Source of the DNA: Thecamonas trahens ATCC 50062
Lineage: Eukaryota; Apusozoa; Apusomonadida; Apusomonadidae
Assembly: GCF_000142905.1 (NCBI RefSeq)
Contig: NW_013657651.1
Location: 62,001-126,000, forward strand
Direction of reading: 5' to 3'
DNA: 64,000 nt
Shown: one piece after another, positions 38,336 to 48,896 of the stretch
Layout of the letters: each line of letters opens with the position of its first letter
Numbering within the stretch: the first letter of the stretch is position 1
Notes under the pieces: model-generated
Seen by the model: the letters and a program-made list of their open reading frames with translations, nothing else
Database searches by the model: none
What the model was told of the DNA's origin: nothing
Made by a program: the position numbers and the translations under genes

Positions 38336-41300
38336 ATGGAAACCGCAGCCATGTTTGACGCTGCGGTGGAGACACTGATGCCTAGCGGCGGCGAGAATGG
38401 CACTCAGGCTATGCTCGGTCTGGCGTCACCACCTGCGGCTCGGAAGGATGCTCTGGCGTACTTACAGACTCTTGCTGGCTCGCATGAGATGTGGAACTTG
38501 GCTCTGTATCGCGTCCGTGAGCCTGATGGTCTTCCGGCGGCTCGTCACTTTTGCCTTAGCCTCCTCGCTGACCGTCTCGACTTGCTGGTGGCCGATGGCG
38601 ATGCCGATGGTCTCGCCCGTGCTCCGCTGGACAAGCTTGTCGGGGTGGCCATGGATCAGGTTGCTCCCAATGGGGTTCTCTGCCCAGGCTATGTGCTGGG
38701 CAAGCTGGCGCAAGTCGTTGTCGCCGCAGTCAAGGCCCGCGCTGCCCTTCAAGGGCCCGAGGCCTTTGTTGACGGCCTCTTTGCCAGCCTTCTCCTGCCG
38801 GCGCTCAAGACCGACGAGCCGGCCATGGTCGCCTTCTTTCTCGTTGCCTGCAAGGAGATGCACCAGGCCATCATCGACAACGACATCCGCCGCTCGAATC
38901 CGGACGCCGCACTGTGCAGCGCCATTCTCAAGCACATGCGCGAGTCAGGCCTTGCCGCAGCCCTTGTCGACGCCATCCTCCACATCGCAGACGCCCACGG
39001 CCACGACTCGAGCCTGGTAGCTCTTGCGCTCGAGGTCCTCGCCGAGGTCACTGCCTGGGTCGACGCTCACCTGGTGGTCACAGATGAGGTCCTCTCGCTC
39101 CTCTATGCCCAGCTGCTCTCCACTCCGCGCGGCGCCACCGCCCAGGCCATCGACGCACTCGAGGAGCTTGTCTCCAAGGGCATGCCGCCGGCCGAGAAGC
39201 TCGCCCTCATCCAGTCGCTCGCTCTCCCGGCCTTGCTCGACGGCATGGCCCTCTCGCCGCACACTCCGCCAGACTCGCACGAGTTTGACGTCGTCGTCGC
39301 CCTCGCTGGCCTCGTCAAGGCCTGCGTCCTCACCCTCTGCTCCTCGTGGTTCAAGATGGTCCGCGACGAAGCCAATCTCGCCACCGACGACGACCACCTC
39401 ACGGCCTCGTACCTCCGCGACGCCATCTTTGAGTGCCTGCAGATCTCGCTCGCCTTTGCCGCCGCAGACGCACCCGAAATCGTCGCCCACACCGTCGCCG
39501 GTGCCACAGACTTTGTCTCGCGCTTCAAGCGGGCCGCTGCCTCGGGCCCCATCACAGCCTCGCTCATCCTCGATGGCAACATGGCCTCCCTCCTTGTCGC
39601 CCTCCTCGAGCTCGTCTCTATCAAGTCGCGCCTCCCGCCGGGCTACACCCCGCACGACCCGGAGAACACCCATTCGGGCCCGTGCCTCTCCATTCTTGTC
39701 GACGAGTCGTCCATTGAGGCCTTCCGCGCCTCGCTCCTCTCGCTCTTCAAAAACGCCGCCGGCCTCTCGCCCATGCTCACCATGGCCTGGCTCCGCACCG
39801 CTCTCCAGGCTGGCCTCTGCGACCCGGACCGCGCCATTGTTGCCGAGCCGCTGGTAGGCATGTTCTACGCCCTCGGTCACGTCCTGCAGGTCGAGTTTGC
39901 TAGCGCCGTCGCCGGCGAGGCCACTCCAGGCATCGGTCGCCACGCCCAGCTGCCCACCCTCGACGGCATCATCGCCGCCGCCGAAAACACCCGCCACGGC
40001 CTCGCTCTCGGCGACGCCGGCGACGTCGGCGCCGTCTTCCTCATCGACACCTTCCTGGACATTATCGATGCCGACCTGCTCGCCGACGACGACCTCGCCC
40101 TCAAGCGCGCCATGTATGAAGTCCTCGCCCGCTACTGCCCGCTCCTCAGCCACGCCGGCAACTCGGTGGCGCCGGTCTTCCTCTCGCTCCTCGACAAGGG
40201 CGGCATCCAGTGCGGCCACCCGTCGCTTGTCCCGCGCTTTGGCGCCCTCGTTGTCAAGCTCGCCACCGAGCTCACCCACCAGCTCGCTGCCCACCTCGAC
40301 GTCATCCTCAACACCGTCCTCCTCCTCCTTGTCCCGTCGTCCATCGACGAGGTCTCGCCGGCGGCGCCGGCCGTCGCCGAGGCCGTCGGCATCCTCCTCG
40401 TCCACAACGAGTCGAGCCTCTCCGACGACGCCCGCCACTCGGTCCTCGACCACCTGCTCGACGGCCTCTGTTCGCTCATCGAGTCGGTGGTGGGCAACGC
40501 GTCCAATGGCGCCCTCTCGTCCGACGACGCCGCAGACGTCGTCACCCACTTTGTCTTTGTCGCCGCCTCGCTCTCCAAGGCCATCACCGCCGCCTCGGGC
40601 CTCGGCCACCACTTTATGTCCGCCTACGAGCGCATTCTCTCGGCCGTCTGGCAGCTCGGCATGCTCACGCCGCCGCTCACCTCAAAGGTCTTCTCTTTCG
40701 TCCACTGCATGGTCGACACCCTCGGCGACGGTGTGCTCTCGGGCCTCAACCCACTCGCCACCATGTTCCTCACCCTTCCCGAGGCCTACGATTCGGACGC
40801 AGTCACATCGGTCGCCCTCTTTATCGGCCTTCTCAACCAGCTTGTCGCCCGCTTCAAAGACGCCGTGGTCCCTGTCGCCGCTGACATCCTCCCGCGCGCC
40901 GTCGCCGCCGTCGAGACCGCCGCCGCCTCGTCGCCATCAGGCCACTACGGCCACCGCGCAGCCCACGGCGTCCTCTCCGAGTACGACCGCGAGGTCGACG
41001 GCCTCACCCGCGCAGCCCTCGCCTGGCTCGTCACCATGTTCACCCACGGTGTGGCCGAGCAGGTCTTCTCTGTCGCCGCCGCATCGTCTGATGACGTCGT
41101 CGCCCTCCTCACCACCCTCGCCGCTGTCGCCCGCCCCGGCGGTACACAATGCCGCCGCGCTCTCTTCCAGCTCGCCCGTGCTGTTACCTCCACATGGCTC
41201 ACTCCGGGCTCGTCCTCGCTTGCCGGCATTGACTCGTTTGTCTACGACACTGCACTCTCACTCGGCTTCTCCATCGTCCTTGACCCCGCCTTTGACATGA

Positions 41301-41524
41301 GCGACGCCCGCGCCGCCTTTTTCGTCGTCTCGGAAGTCGCCGGCCTCGTCCGCGCCGTCTACTCGGCAGACCCAGATCGCGCTGCAGCCTGGCTCCAGCA
41401 CCACCTGTTTGAGAATCAGGCCCACGCAAACGCCTTTCCGGACTTTATGGAGCGGCTCGCCAACGCGTCCGACAAAAAGTGGTCCGCCTACTTTCGCAGA
41501 GTCCTCAACGAGCTGCGCTCGTAA
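38336..41524 (+). CDS. XPOT: Exportin-T, tRNA nuclear export receptor
   Basis: This 1,062-residue HEAT-repeat protein is intact in one frame and slightly longer than animal exportin-T (about 960). Diagnostic stretches include ARHFCLSLLADRLD, PGYVLGKLAQVVV, DNDIRRSNPDAALCSAI, MRESGLAAALVDAIL, EVLAEVTAWVDAHLVVTDEVL and LEELVSKGMPPAEKLALIQSL, which align in order with the N-terminal Ran- and tRNA-binding HEAT repeats of exportin-T/Los1. The role is RanGTP-dependent export of mature tRNA through the nuclear pore. The C-terminus (PDFMERLANASDKKWSAYF) is also family-like. Its stop is only 10 bp from that of the converging PAXBP1 gene. Confidence 0.85.
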   Translation: METAAMFDAAVETLMPSGGENGTQAMLGLASPPAARKDALAYLQTLAGSHEMWNLALYRVREPDGLPAARHFCLSLLADRLDLLVADGDADGLARAPLDKLVGVAMDQVAPNGVLCPGYVLGKLAQVVVAAVKARAALQGPEAFVDGLFASLLLPALKTDEPAMVAFFLVACKEMHQAIIDNDIRRSNPDAALCSAILKHMRESGLAAALVDAILHIADAHGHDSSLVALALEVLAEVTAWVDAHLVVTDEVLSLLYAQLLSTPRGATAQAIDALEELVSKGMPPAEKLALIQSLALPALLDGMALSPHTPPDSHEFDVVVALAGLVKACVLTLCSSWFKMVRDEANLATDDDHLTASYLRDAIFECLQISLAFAAADAPEIVAHTVAGATDFVSRFKRAAASGPITASLILDGNMASLLVALLELVSIKSRLPPGYTPHDPENTHSGPCLSILVDESSIEAFRASLLSLFKNAAGLSPMLTMAWLRTALQAGLCDPDRAIVAEPLVGMFYALGHVLQVEFASAVAGEATPGIGRHAQLPTLDGIIAAAENTRHGLALGDAGDVGAVFLIDTFLDIIDADLLADDDLALKRAMYEVLARYCPLLSHAGNSVAPVFLSLLDKGGIQCGHPSLVPRFGALVVKLATELTHQLAAHLDVILNTVLLLLVPSSIDEVSPAAPAVAEAVGILLVHNESSLSDDARHSVLDHLLDGLCSLIESVVGNASNGALSSDDAADVVTHFVFVAASLSKAITAASGLGHHFMSAYERILSAVWQLGMLTPPLTSKVFSFVHCMVDTLGDGVLSGLNPLATMFLTLPEAYDSDAVTSVALFIGLLNQLVARFKDAVVPVAADILPRAVAAVETAAASSPSGHYGHRAAHGVLSEYDREVDGLTRAALAWLVTMFTHGVAEQVFSVAAASSDDVVALLTTLAAVARPGGTQCRRALFQLARAVTSTWLTPGSSSLAGIDSFVYDTALSLGFSIVLDPAFDMSDARAAFFVVSEVAGLVRAVYSADPDRAAAWLQHHLFENQAHANAFPDFMERLANASDKKWSAYFRRVLNELRS

Positions 41525-41534
41525 ACCCGCTGTC

Positions 41535-43945
41535 TCACCCCATGCCAAGCGTCGCCCGCAGCCGCACCACACCCGGCTCGCCGACCGGCCAGCTGGCATC
41601 GGCGGCAAACGCCCGGACCGGCGCCCAGTCGGCCGCGCTCACTGGCGAGCCGACCACACCCGGCTGCCAGCCGGGCGGAAGGACGAGAATCATCTCCAGA
41701 GCCCGCTCCGCGGCGGTCCCAGGCGCGCTCGCCCTCACGCCCTCCAGCGCGGGTAGCAGCCGCGTGTGGATGTAGCTGCCAAAGAGCGTGCGCGCGAGCG
41801 ACGCCCTTGTCAGTGGTCCCTCGCGCCACGGCACGAACCCATCCCACGACGAGATGAGCCGCAGCGCCTTGAGGGCAAGCTGAAAGTAGTGCGCAAAGAC
41901 GGCAGCCATGCCAGGCGTCGCGTACATGCCAGGCGCGCGCGCCAGAGGCGGGAGCGGCGTCGCCGATGGCTGCACCATAAGTAGCATGGCCGACTTGAGG
42001 GCGCTGATTAGTGGCTCGAGCGTCGCTGTCGGCGCCGCCGCCTCAGACCCACCGAAAAACTCGGTGACCAGTGCCAGTGCGTCCTGCAGCGCCTGGTTAA
42101 ACTTGCCCGAGAGCAGCGCCCACCGCCACGTCGTCCGCACCATTTTGGTCAGGTGCGGCACGAGGTGCGCCGCAAGGAGGTCCGCCAGCAGCGCCTCGTC
42201 GTCGGGCAGGCTCCCGGTGGTGCCAAACTCAAAGACTGGCTCCAGCCACGGCAGCGCGTCCTCAAGCGACGCACCGCGATGCGGCTCCCAGCCCAGGAGC
42301 GACGCCCGCACAAACGGCGCCAGTGCCGTCCGCAATGCCAGAGAGCCAAAGGCGTCGCGGTACGCCCCGGCATGCTCGCGGCGCCAGTTGGCAAAGACAC
42401 CGACAACCGCCTCCGCTGAGCCAAACTCAGGCGTGACGTTGGCAAACGGAGCGGCGTCGGAGGGCGGCGGCGGAAAGCTGGCATCGGCACTCGCCTCGGC
42501 GGCATCGTCGTCCGAAAGCCACGGGTCGGCTGGCAGCGACGTCGTCGCCAGTGCCTGCAGCCGTGCGGTCCGCGCCTCAGCGGTAATGACAGTGTCGGGC
42601 GCGAGAAACACCGGCCGTGCTGCATCGACGTGCTCCGAGGTGAGCGCAAAGACCCGTCAAGAAAGGCCAGCGAGGCGCGGGTGTGCCGATCCCGGGCCTG
42701 TGCACTGAGCGCAGTCCAGTAAGCGGCCTCGGCCTTGTCGACTAGCGGAAGTTGGGCCACTAGGCAGTCGCCAAGCTCGACCACAAACTCGCCGAGCTGC
42801 TGCACAAAGGCGAGCCGGGAAGAGAGCTCCTTGATGGCTGCGAGCCGGTCGGCGAGCGTCGTCTGTGCGCTCTCGAGCGCGGCCCGGGACTGGGCCGCGG
42901 CATCAGCTGCGGCATCAGCTGCGTCCTGGGTACCGGCTGCCCGGGCCGCAATGCTAGCAAGCACGTCGCTGATGCTCGGTGGCGCGTACCGCTCGGGCAT
43001 GGCCAGATACAGCTCGGTCCGCTCAAGTGGAACAGCGGCGCGAATGGCGGCCGCGTCGGCTGCTCGCGAGGTGCCCTTGGCCACAATGGCAGCTTCGGCG
43101 TCAGGATCCAGGTCAAGCTGAGTGGCTTTAGCCGGCTTGGCACGGGCAGCGTTCTTGCCCGGCGCGCCAAAGGCAAACGAGTCGGCATAGTGCTCGCCGT
43201 CGAGAAAGGCCAGCTCATCAGCGTCAGTAGCCATATCCTCAGCCACCAGCCGGGCACCAGACCTCGCTGCTGCCTTGCTGCTCTTGGCTTTGGCCTCGTC
43301 TCCTTCTCCCAGCAGCGGGATAAAGTCGCCCTCGGCCACGCCAATCTGATCCGTCTCCTCCTGATCAGCCACCATCCTAGCCTGTCTCCTTGCGTCCCTC
43401 GCACGCTTGACAGCAGCCTGCGATTGAATGCCGCTCTCGTCACCCTCTACTGCGTCTTTGTCATCCCCATCATCATCGGCATCGCACTCGTCGTCGACCA
43501 CCACCCGCACCTTGGTCTCTGCCGCCAGCTCTGCCAGATGCTGCGCCGAATACGACGGCCGACCGATGGTGCCCGTCCCGTCCAACTTTCCCGCCATGGC
43601 CACCGCCGGCGATAGCCGCACCGTCCGCTCTCCTCCTACAGCGATGCCTCGCCGTGAGCTCTTCCCGCCCTTTCCGCCCTTGCGCCTCCTCGATGAGCCC
43701 ATGACCGACACAGCAGCAGCAACCGCATCTGTAGCACTTGCGCCCGTTGATGGTGGTGCTACCAAGCCAACGATGGACGATGACAGAGGTGACGATGACG
43801 CCGATGGTCCTCCCGCAAGAGTTGGTGCCTCCAGCAGCGTCTCGCCACCCAGAGTGTCCGAGGTACCCGAGGTGCCCGAGTTGCCCGAGGAGACGGTGGC
43901 AGTCGTCGTGCGGGCTGCCGCTCGTTTGCGTCGCTTCTTGAACAT
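41535..43945 (-). CDS. PAXBP1: PAXBP1 / GCFC-domain protein (apparent frameshift near 42654)
   Basis: I start at the ATG complementary to 43943-43945 (MFKKRRKRAAAR), which resembles the basic start of animal PAXBP1. The N-terminal half includes KRARDARRQARM, GVAEGDFIPL and a coiled coil (LADRLAAIKELSSRL) ending in FVQQLGEFVVELGDCLVAQL, a GCFC hallmark. The -1 frame then continues with VFALTSEHVDAARPVF and YRDAFGSLALRTALAPFVRASLLGWEP, the GCFC domain core. One extra base in the C3 run at 42653-42655 joins the halves, giving 803 residues. GCFC proteins are nuclear; PAXBP1 relatives link to spliceosome disassembly and transcription. Confidence 0.82.
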
Positions 43946-44471
43946 AGTGGTGGTGGGGGTGGTGAGGGTGGTGTGGTTGGGGTTGGTGGCTTCGGAGAGG
44001 TTGACGGCCGAGTGCGACACGGCTGGTGAGGGTGGTGGCGGGACCGACTTGGGGTGAGTCTGCCACACGCCTGCTCCACTCGGCGACTCGGCGCGGCCAC
44101 AAGAGACCATTCGAGAGCTACGGATGATCTGATCCGATTCTGAGGTTTGCAGCCCATGATCTTGTGGCTTGGGGAGTGGGGGGGGGGGGGGAGGGGGGGG
44201 GCGAATCGTTTCCTCAGCCAGCCAGCCAATCTGGCGTCTGCTTCTCTCACCCCCGTCGCCGTCACCGACACCGACACTGACACCGACACCGACACAAAGA
44301 CCGACACCGATACTTGCACCTCAAGTCCAGCTCGTCACACTCGACCTACAAAGCTAACCATGGGCATGAATGTAGTAGAGGAGTTTACGCATGCGGCACA
44401 CAACTTTTCCGTACGCTAGCCCTCCTGTGTCATGCAGATATGGTGGAAGGTGTGGTGTGTGTGTGGGGGGG
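43946..44471. other. Intergenic spacer before gap 2
   Basis: No gene is visible. On the PAXBP1 coding strand it has C-rich leader sequence (G-runs at 44178-44208 on the plus strand). A short GACACC-type hexamer repeat lies at 44265-44315 and a GT-rich tract just before the gap. Confidence 0.5.
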
Positions 44472-44571
44472 NNNNNNNNNNNNNNNNNNNNNNNNNNNNN
44501 NNNNNNNNNNNNNNNNNNNNNNNNNNNNNNNNNNNNNNNNNNNNNNNNNNNNNNNNNNNNNNNNNNNNNNN
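44472..44571. other. Assembly gap 2 (100 N)
   Basis: Exactly 100 unknown bases. The 5' end or promoter of the exportin-4 gene may lie in it, which complicates the choice of its start. Confidence 0.98.
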
Positions 44572-44895
44572 CCTCCACCCTCTTCCCTCTTGCAGTTTAT
44601 AGATGTTTTTTGGCAGGGCCGGTAAATTGTTTTTTCGCAACCACCCCCTCTCTATCGCTGGCATTTACAAGCCTTTTTTTCCTCGTCTAGGGAGGAGGGT
44701 ATTCTTCTCAAGTAGGGGGGGGGGAGGGCCAAGAGCGCGCCGAGGATCGTTCGTGCCAGCGCCAAACTCACTCGACACCGGACGGACATGGCCGACGGGG
44801 ACCGCGACATCGAAATACCACAACAAACATCGGGCGCGCCAATGATGATGATTGCTACTGCTGTCATGTAGTCACCAGACTCATCAGCTTGTCAG

Positions 44896-47800
44896 GACTA
44901 CTTCCAGTCACTGAGAAGAGCTGACGACGCTCTGCAGATCTGTCAGCAGGTCCTCGATCAAGCTGGCGCTTCCTACCCAGTCGACTCGCTTGTGATCTTT
45001 CATGCCTTTTCTACCCTCACCGCGGTACTTCCCAACCGTTGGCACATGCTCGAGGCTGAAGACCAAAATGGCTGGCTTAGCCTTCCGCTCGACTTTGTCC
45101 GTCGCCTCGCGCCGGATCGCTCGGCAAAGCTCTCGTCGTCCGCCCGCAGGCAGGCCATCGTCCTCCTCGCTGCCGTTCTCAAATGCGGCTGGCTTGACGC
45201 ATCCGACGAGCTCTGCATCTCTCGCATTAGCGTTTTGACCGAGCCGCTCCATGCCGCCTCGGGATCGCCCGAGGACGAGCTCCATCTCGAGATCCTCGTC
45301 CATGTCGTCGAGCAGTTCTCGCCGCGCCATGACACCACCCGCATCGGCCTGCCTGTGGAAGCCCACCTTGCCACTGCCGCTACCTTTCAGAACTTGGCCC
45401 TTCCGCGCATCTTCCACGCCGCCGGCTGCCTCCTCGACGTTTTAACGCTGCGCCCACGCTCGACTCGCCGCGGACCGTCATCCGCCTCGCCAATCTCTTT
45501 GAGCTTATCCTCGAGTGGAACTTTGACCTTCCTTCCATCGCCGCCGCCCCAGGCTCCTCGCGCGCACTGCAAACGTCGTCGTCGAGCTGCCCACTCCTCC
45601 CCCCACAAGAGTGGTGGGAGGTTATCCTCTGCGACCCGTTCATCACCGCCATCTTTGCCCTCTACCGCCGCTGCGCTGACGCTTCGCCGGCGACCCACCT
45701 CCGCAATCTCATTCTCCGCCTCTCCTCGCTAGACGTCGCAAGAATGGTGGCGGATGCAGGCTCCGACGTTCTCGCCTTTGCCGGCCACATCGACGCCCTC
45801 CTCCTCGCTCACATCTTTGAAATCCTTGCCCGCTCTGGGCCCGAGCCCGAGGTCCTCGCTATGGCCGAGGCCATCAGCAACGTCGTTGTCCATGGCACTT
45901 GGGCCACCCTCACCGCTGCGCCCGATGCCGAAGCTACCCTCGCCTCCATGTGCGAGCTCACGCGTTCGCTCCTTGTTGCCGCCTCAGGTGACGACCTTGA
46001 CGACGAGTGGCTCTTTGAGGCCTACGACCACCTCCACGTTGCATGGGTTCACATGGCCACCTCTACCGACTACTCCGACGCCGCGCCGTACCTCGCCTCG
46101 GTCACCCCGAGCTCTTCTCTGCATACATGGCCTTTCTTCTCGGCGCAAACAAGTCGCTTGAAGCCTTTGACGCCGACGCCGCCCTTGCCCTCGACCGCGT
46201 CGTTGACCAGATGCGCGGTCACGGCCTGCTCGCCCGCCTCGCCCTTGGTACCAACCTTGCTGCTCTTCGTGATTGCATCGACTCGGCGCTCGGCTCGCTC
46301 CTCTCTGCTCCGCACGCTTCCGAGGCTCTCCGCTGGTCGCTCTACATGCTCGCCTTTGTTCTCTGCGACGTGCCCGAGGAGTGCTCGCTGCCCATCGTTG
46401 CGCCCGCTCCGCTCGCCGCCACCGTCGACCTCACCTCGCCGTCCGGCTCGTCGCCCGCATCAGCTCGCCTCTCCTCTGACGTCCCGCTCATCCCTGACGC
46501 TGTCATTGCCGTCAGCTCTGGCTATGACGAAGAGCCCGACAGTGACCCGGTCCTCGGTGTTGCCTTTGCCGTCCTCGGCCTCCTCACCCAGCCTGAGCTC
46601 CTCGCCCGCCTCCCACTCTCCACCTCGCGTGCCATCCTTGCTTTTGTTGGCATCTGGGCCCGGACCTACGTCCTTCCGCAGCGGCAGGACTACGCCGCGC
46701 TCCCGAGCCATTTTGCCGCCGCCCTCTCGTCAAGTTCACTCGTCGAGTCGCTCGTCTCCGCCGTTGTCCTCCAGCTTGAGCTCTGCGGCTCGGCATGGCG
46801 GGTTCAGCGCGAGAAGCTCGGCCTCGCCGCCGCTGCCTCGCACATGCTCTCCTCGGTCATGGACTCGCGCCCGCTCGCCCGCGTCGCCCTCGCCGCGCCC
46901 TCGCTCCCGGCGCTCTACACAGCTTACCGTGCTGTCTGCGACGAGCACCCGTCGCTCGACCTGGCGCCGGACGCCGCCGCCACCTCGGTCGCCTTTCACT
47001 ACCACATGCACTACGCCCTCGGCGCCATGCTCGAGGGCGGTGTCGACCGCTCGGACCTCATTCAGCCAGCATTTGACCAGATCTGTACTCCGCTTGTTGC
47101 GCGTACCCTTGCTACCCTCGAGCCACCGCTGAACCTCAGAAACCTCGAGCCAGTCACCTCAAGCCTCCTCACCGAGCATCTCGCCTCCCTCCGCGGCATT
47201 CTCTCGGTCTCGGTTCCTGTCACCGCCACTCCGCTCGCCGGCCTGCTTACCGGCTCGGACCTTGGCGGCCGCCTCGTTGATCTTCTCGGTGCCGCTCTTG
47301 CCGCCATCGCCAGCCTTGGTGACGATGCCTCACCTCCTGCTGCCGACGTCTACGCAGCCATTGCCACCGACGTGGTCGCGGTCTTTGGCGCCGCCGCCGC
47401 CGCACAGCTCCCGCACTTGGACCTTGACGCCAGCTCGGATCTCTGCGCCACCGTTTTTCACGTCGTCGAACTCGCCGCGCAGTTCTGCGCCGCCGCGTCG
47501 GAGCTCCGCGCAGCCTCCGACGTCCTGCCCGAGCTCCTCGCCCTCGTCCTGGGCCTGGTCCACTCGGTCGGGCTCAAGGACATGTTCGATTTTGGCGGCT
47601 CTGGTGAGTCGCTCACAGACCTTGTCTGCGCCTTTGTCATGCAGGCTCTCGCGTCGCTGCTTCCGGTCATCGAGCCGAAGCACATCCGTATCCCTGGCCT
47701 CGCCGCCGCCGTCTTTGGCCTCCTCGAGTTTGCCTCCTCGCGCTGGCCGGCCGCCGTCGTCGAGCTCGACCCCCCTATCTTTGCCGCCTTTAACGCCATC

Positions 47801-48256
47801 GCCACCTACGGCCTTTACGACGCACACCAGCCGCTTCAGGCCAAGCTCGCGCTCGACGTCCTCTCCAACGTTCTCTTCTACCACGGCTCCCAGCTCGCTG
47901 CCGGTCGCGAGCCGCACCTCGGCCGGCACATCGACGCCAACCCGGAGCTCCTCACCAGCCACCTCCTCTCGCTTCTCCAGGCCACGCTTCTCGATGAGTT
48001 TGATATGAACCTGCTGCCGGCCGCCTCTAGCGTCCTCTTTGCCCTCATCTGTACCATCTCGTCTGAGTTTGAGGAGCTGGCCCTCTCGCTCGTGAGCTCA
48101 GTTGCCAAGCCGCATCTCCAGCAGCGTCTCATCGACGCGCTGCACTCTCTTGGCGACGCCATCACCCCACGCTTCGAGCGCGCCCACCGTCGCACTTTTG
48201 CTGCCGCCTTTAAGACCTTTGTCTATGACGTGCGGCCGTTTCTCTGCATCAAGTAA
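44896..48256 (+). CDS. XPO4: Exportin-4 (5' end unresolved; two apparent frameshifts)
   Basis: Coding sequence begins after an acceptor-like TTGTCAG (44889-44895) with DYFQSLRRADDALQICQQVL and continues VIFHAFSTLTAVLPNRW and RRQAIVLLAAVLKCGWLD, aligning with the N-terminal HEAT repeats of exportin-4. It shifts by -1 at the T4 run 45440-45443 (LLDVFNAAPTLDSPRTVIRLANLF) and again at the C4 run 46105-46108 (SVTPELFSAYMAFLLGANKSL). The C-terminus FERAHRRTFAAAFKTFVYDVRPFLCIK matches the family ending. Corrected length is about 1,120 residues. An upstream ATG at 44788 is in frame but separated by a TAG at 44869; a very short intron (44863-44895) would remove it. Exportin-4 exports eIF5A and Smad3 and imports some cargo in animals. 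Confidence 0.83.
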
Positions 48257-48896
48257 ACTTGCTTAGTTTACTTGCCCAGCGTGCTCAACTCGCACCTTGC
48301 CGCATCGCACGATGGGTAGGGTTGAGCTGGTGCGGGTGGATCGGATAGCGTGCCGCAGGTGCGGATCTGAGCCAGAGAAGAATCGGCAGCATGTGGTGCA
48401 GTTGACGAGGAGGGGGGAGGGGAGGTTGTCATTTGACAAATGATGGACATCGATGAGCCGATGTTGCAAAAGGTATACGGCTGATCGTTGTGGGGAAGGA
48501 GGGGGGGGAAGGGGGGAGAGGGAGGGAGGGAGACCGGCCGAATCACATTGGGTCAGTCAGGCACGATTTCGGCAGAGTCACGAAGCTACAGACAGCCCGG
48601 ACGACCACCCGTCTAACCACCACATACCGCAGGCAAACAGAAAGGTAGAGTACGTGACATGCATGAGTGGATAGGACGTGGGAGAGGGAGGGGGGGGGGG
48701 GGAGGGAGGGAGGGGAGAGAGAGGGGGAGGAGGCGGTGGAGGTGAAGGGGGTGGTGGAGGAGAGGCTTCCATCGAAGTCGGACATGCGGTAGAAGGGGTG
48801 AATGGCGGGAGAGGGGAGAGGGCATTCGATGGGCTTCGATGACTTATTTGCTACAAAAAGAGTGCCAGGGAAAGGAGCAGGTGGTAGCAGGACATT
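48257..48896. other. Intergenic spacer between exportin-4 and GTPBP1 genes
   Basis: No gene is visible. G-rich tracts occur at 48496-48530 and 48685-48760 on the plus strand, opposite to the usual C-rich leader of plus-strand genes here. Short A/T-richer sequence lies just before the ATG. Confidence 0.5.

Noticed and set aside
38945-40612. 555-codon antisense frame inside exportin-T
   Set aside because: Mirror of a G/C-biased gene; such shadow frames occur opposite most genes here and have no family features.
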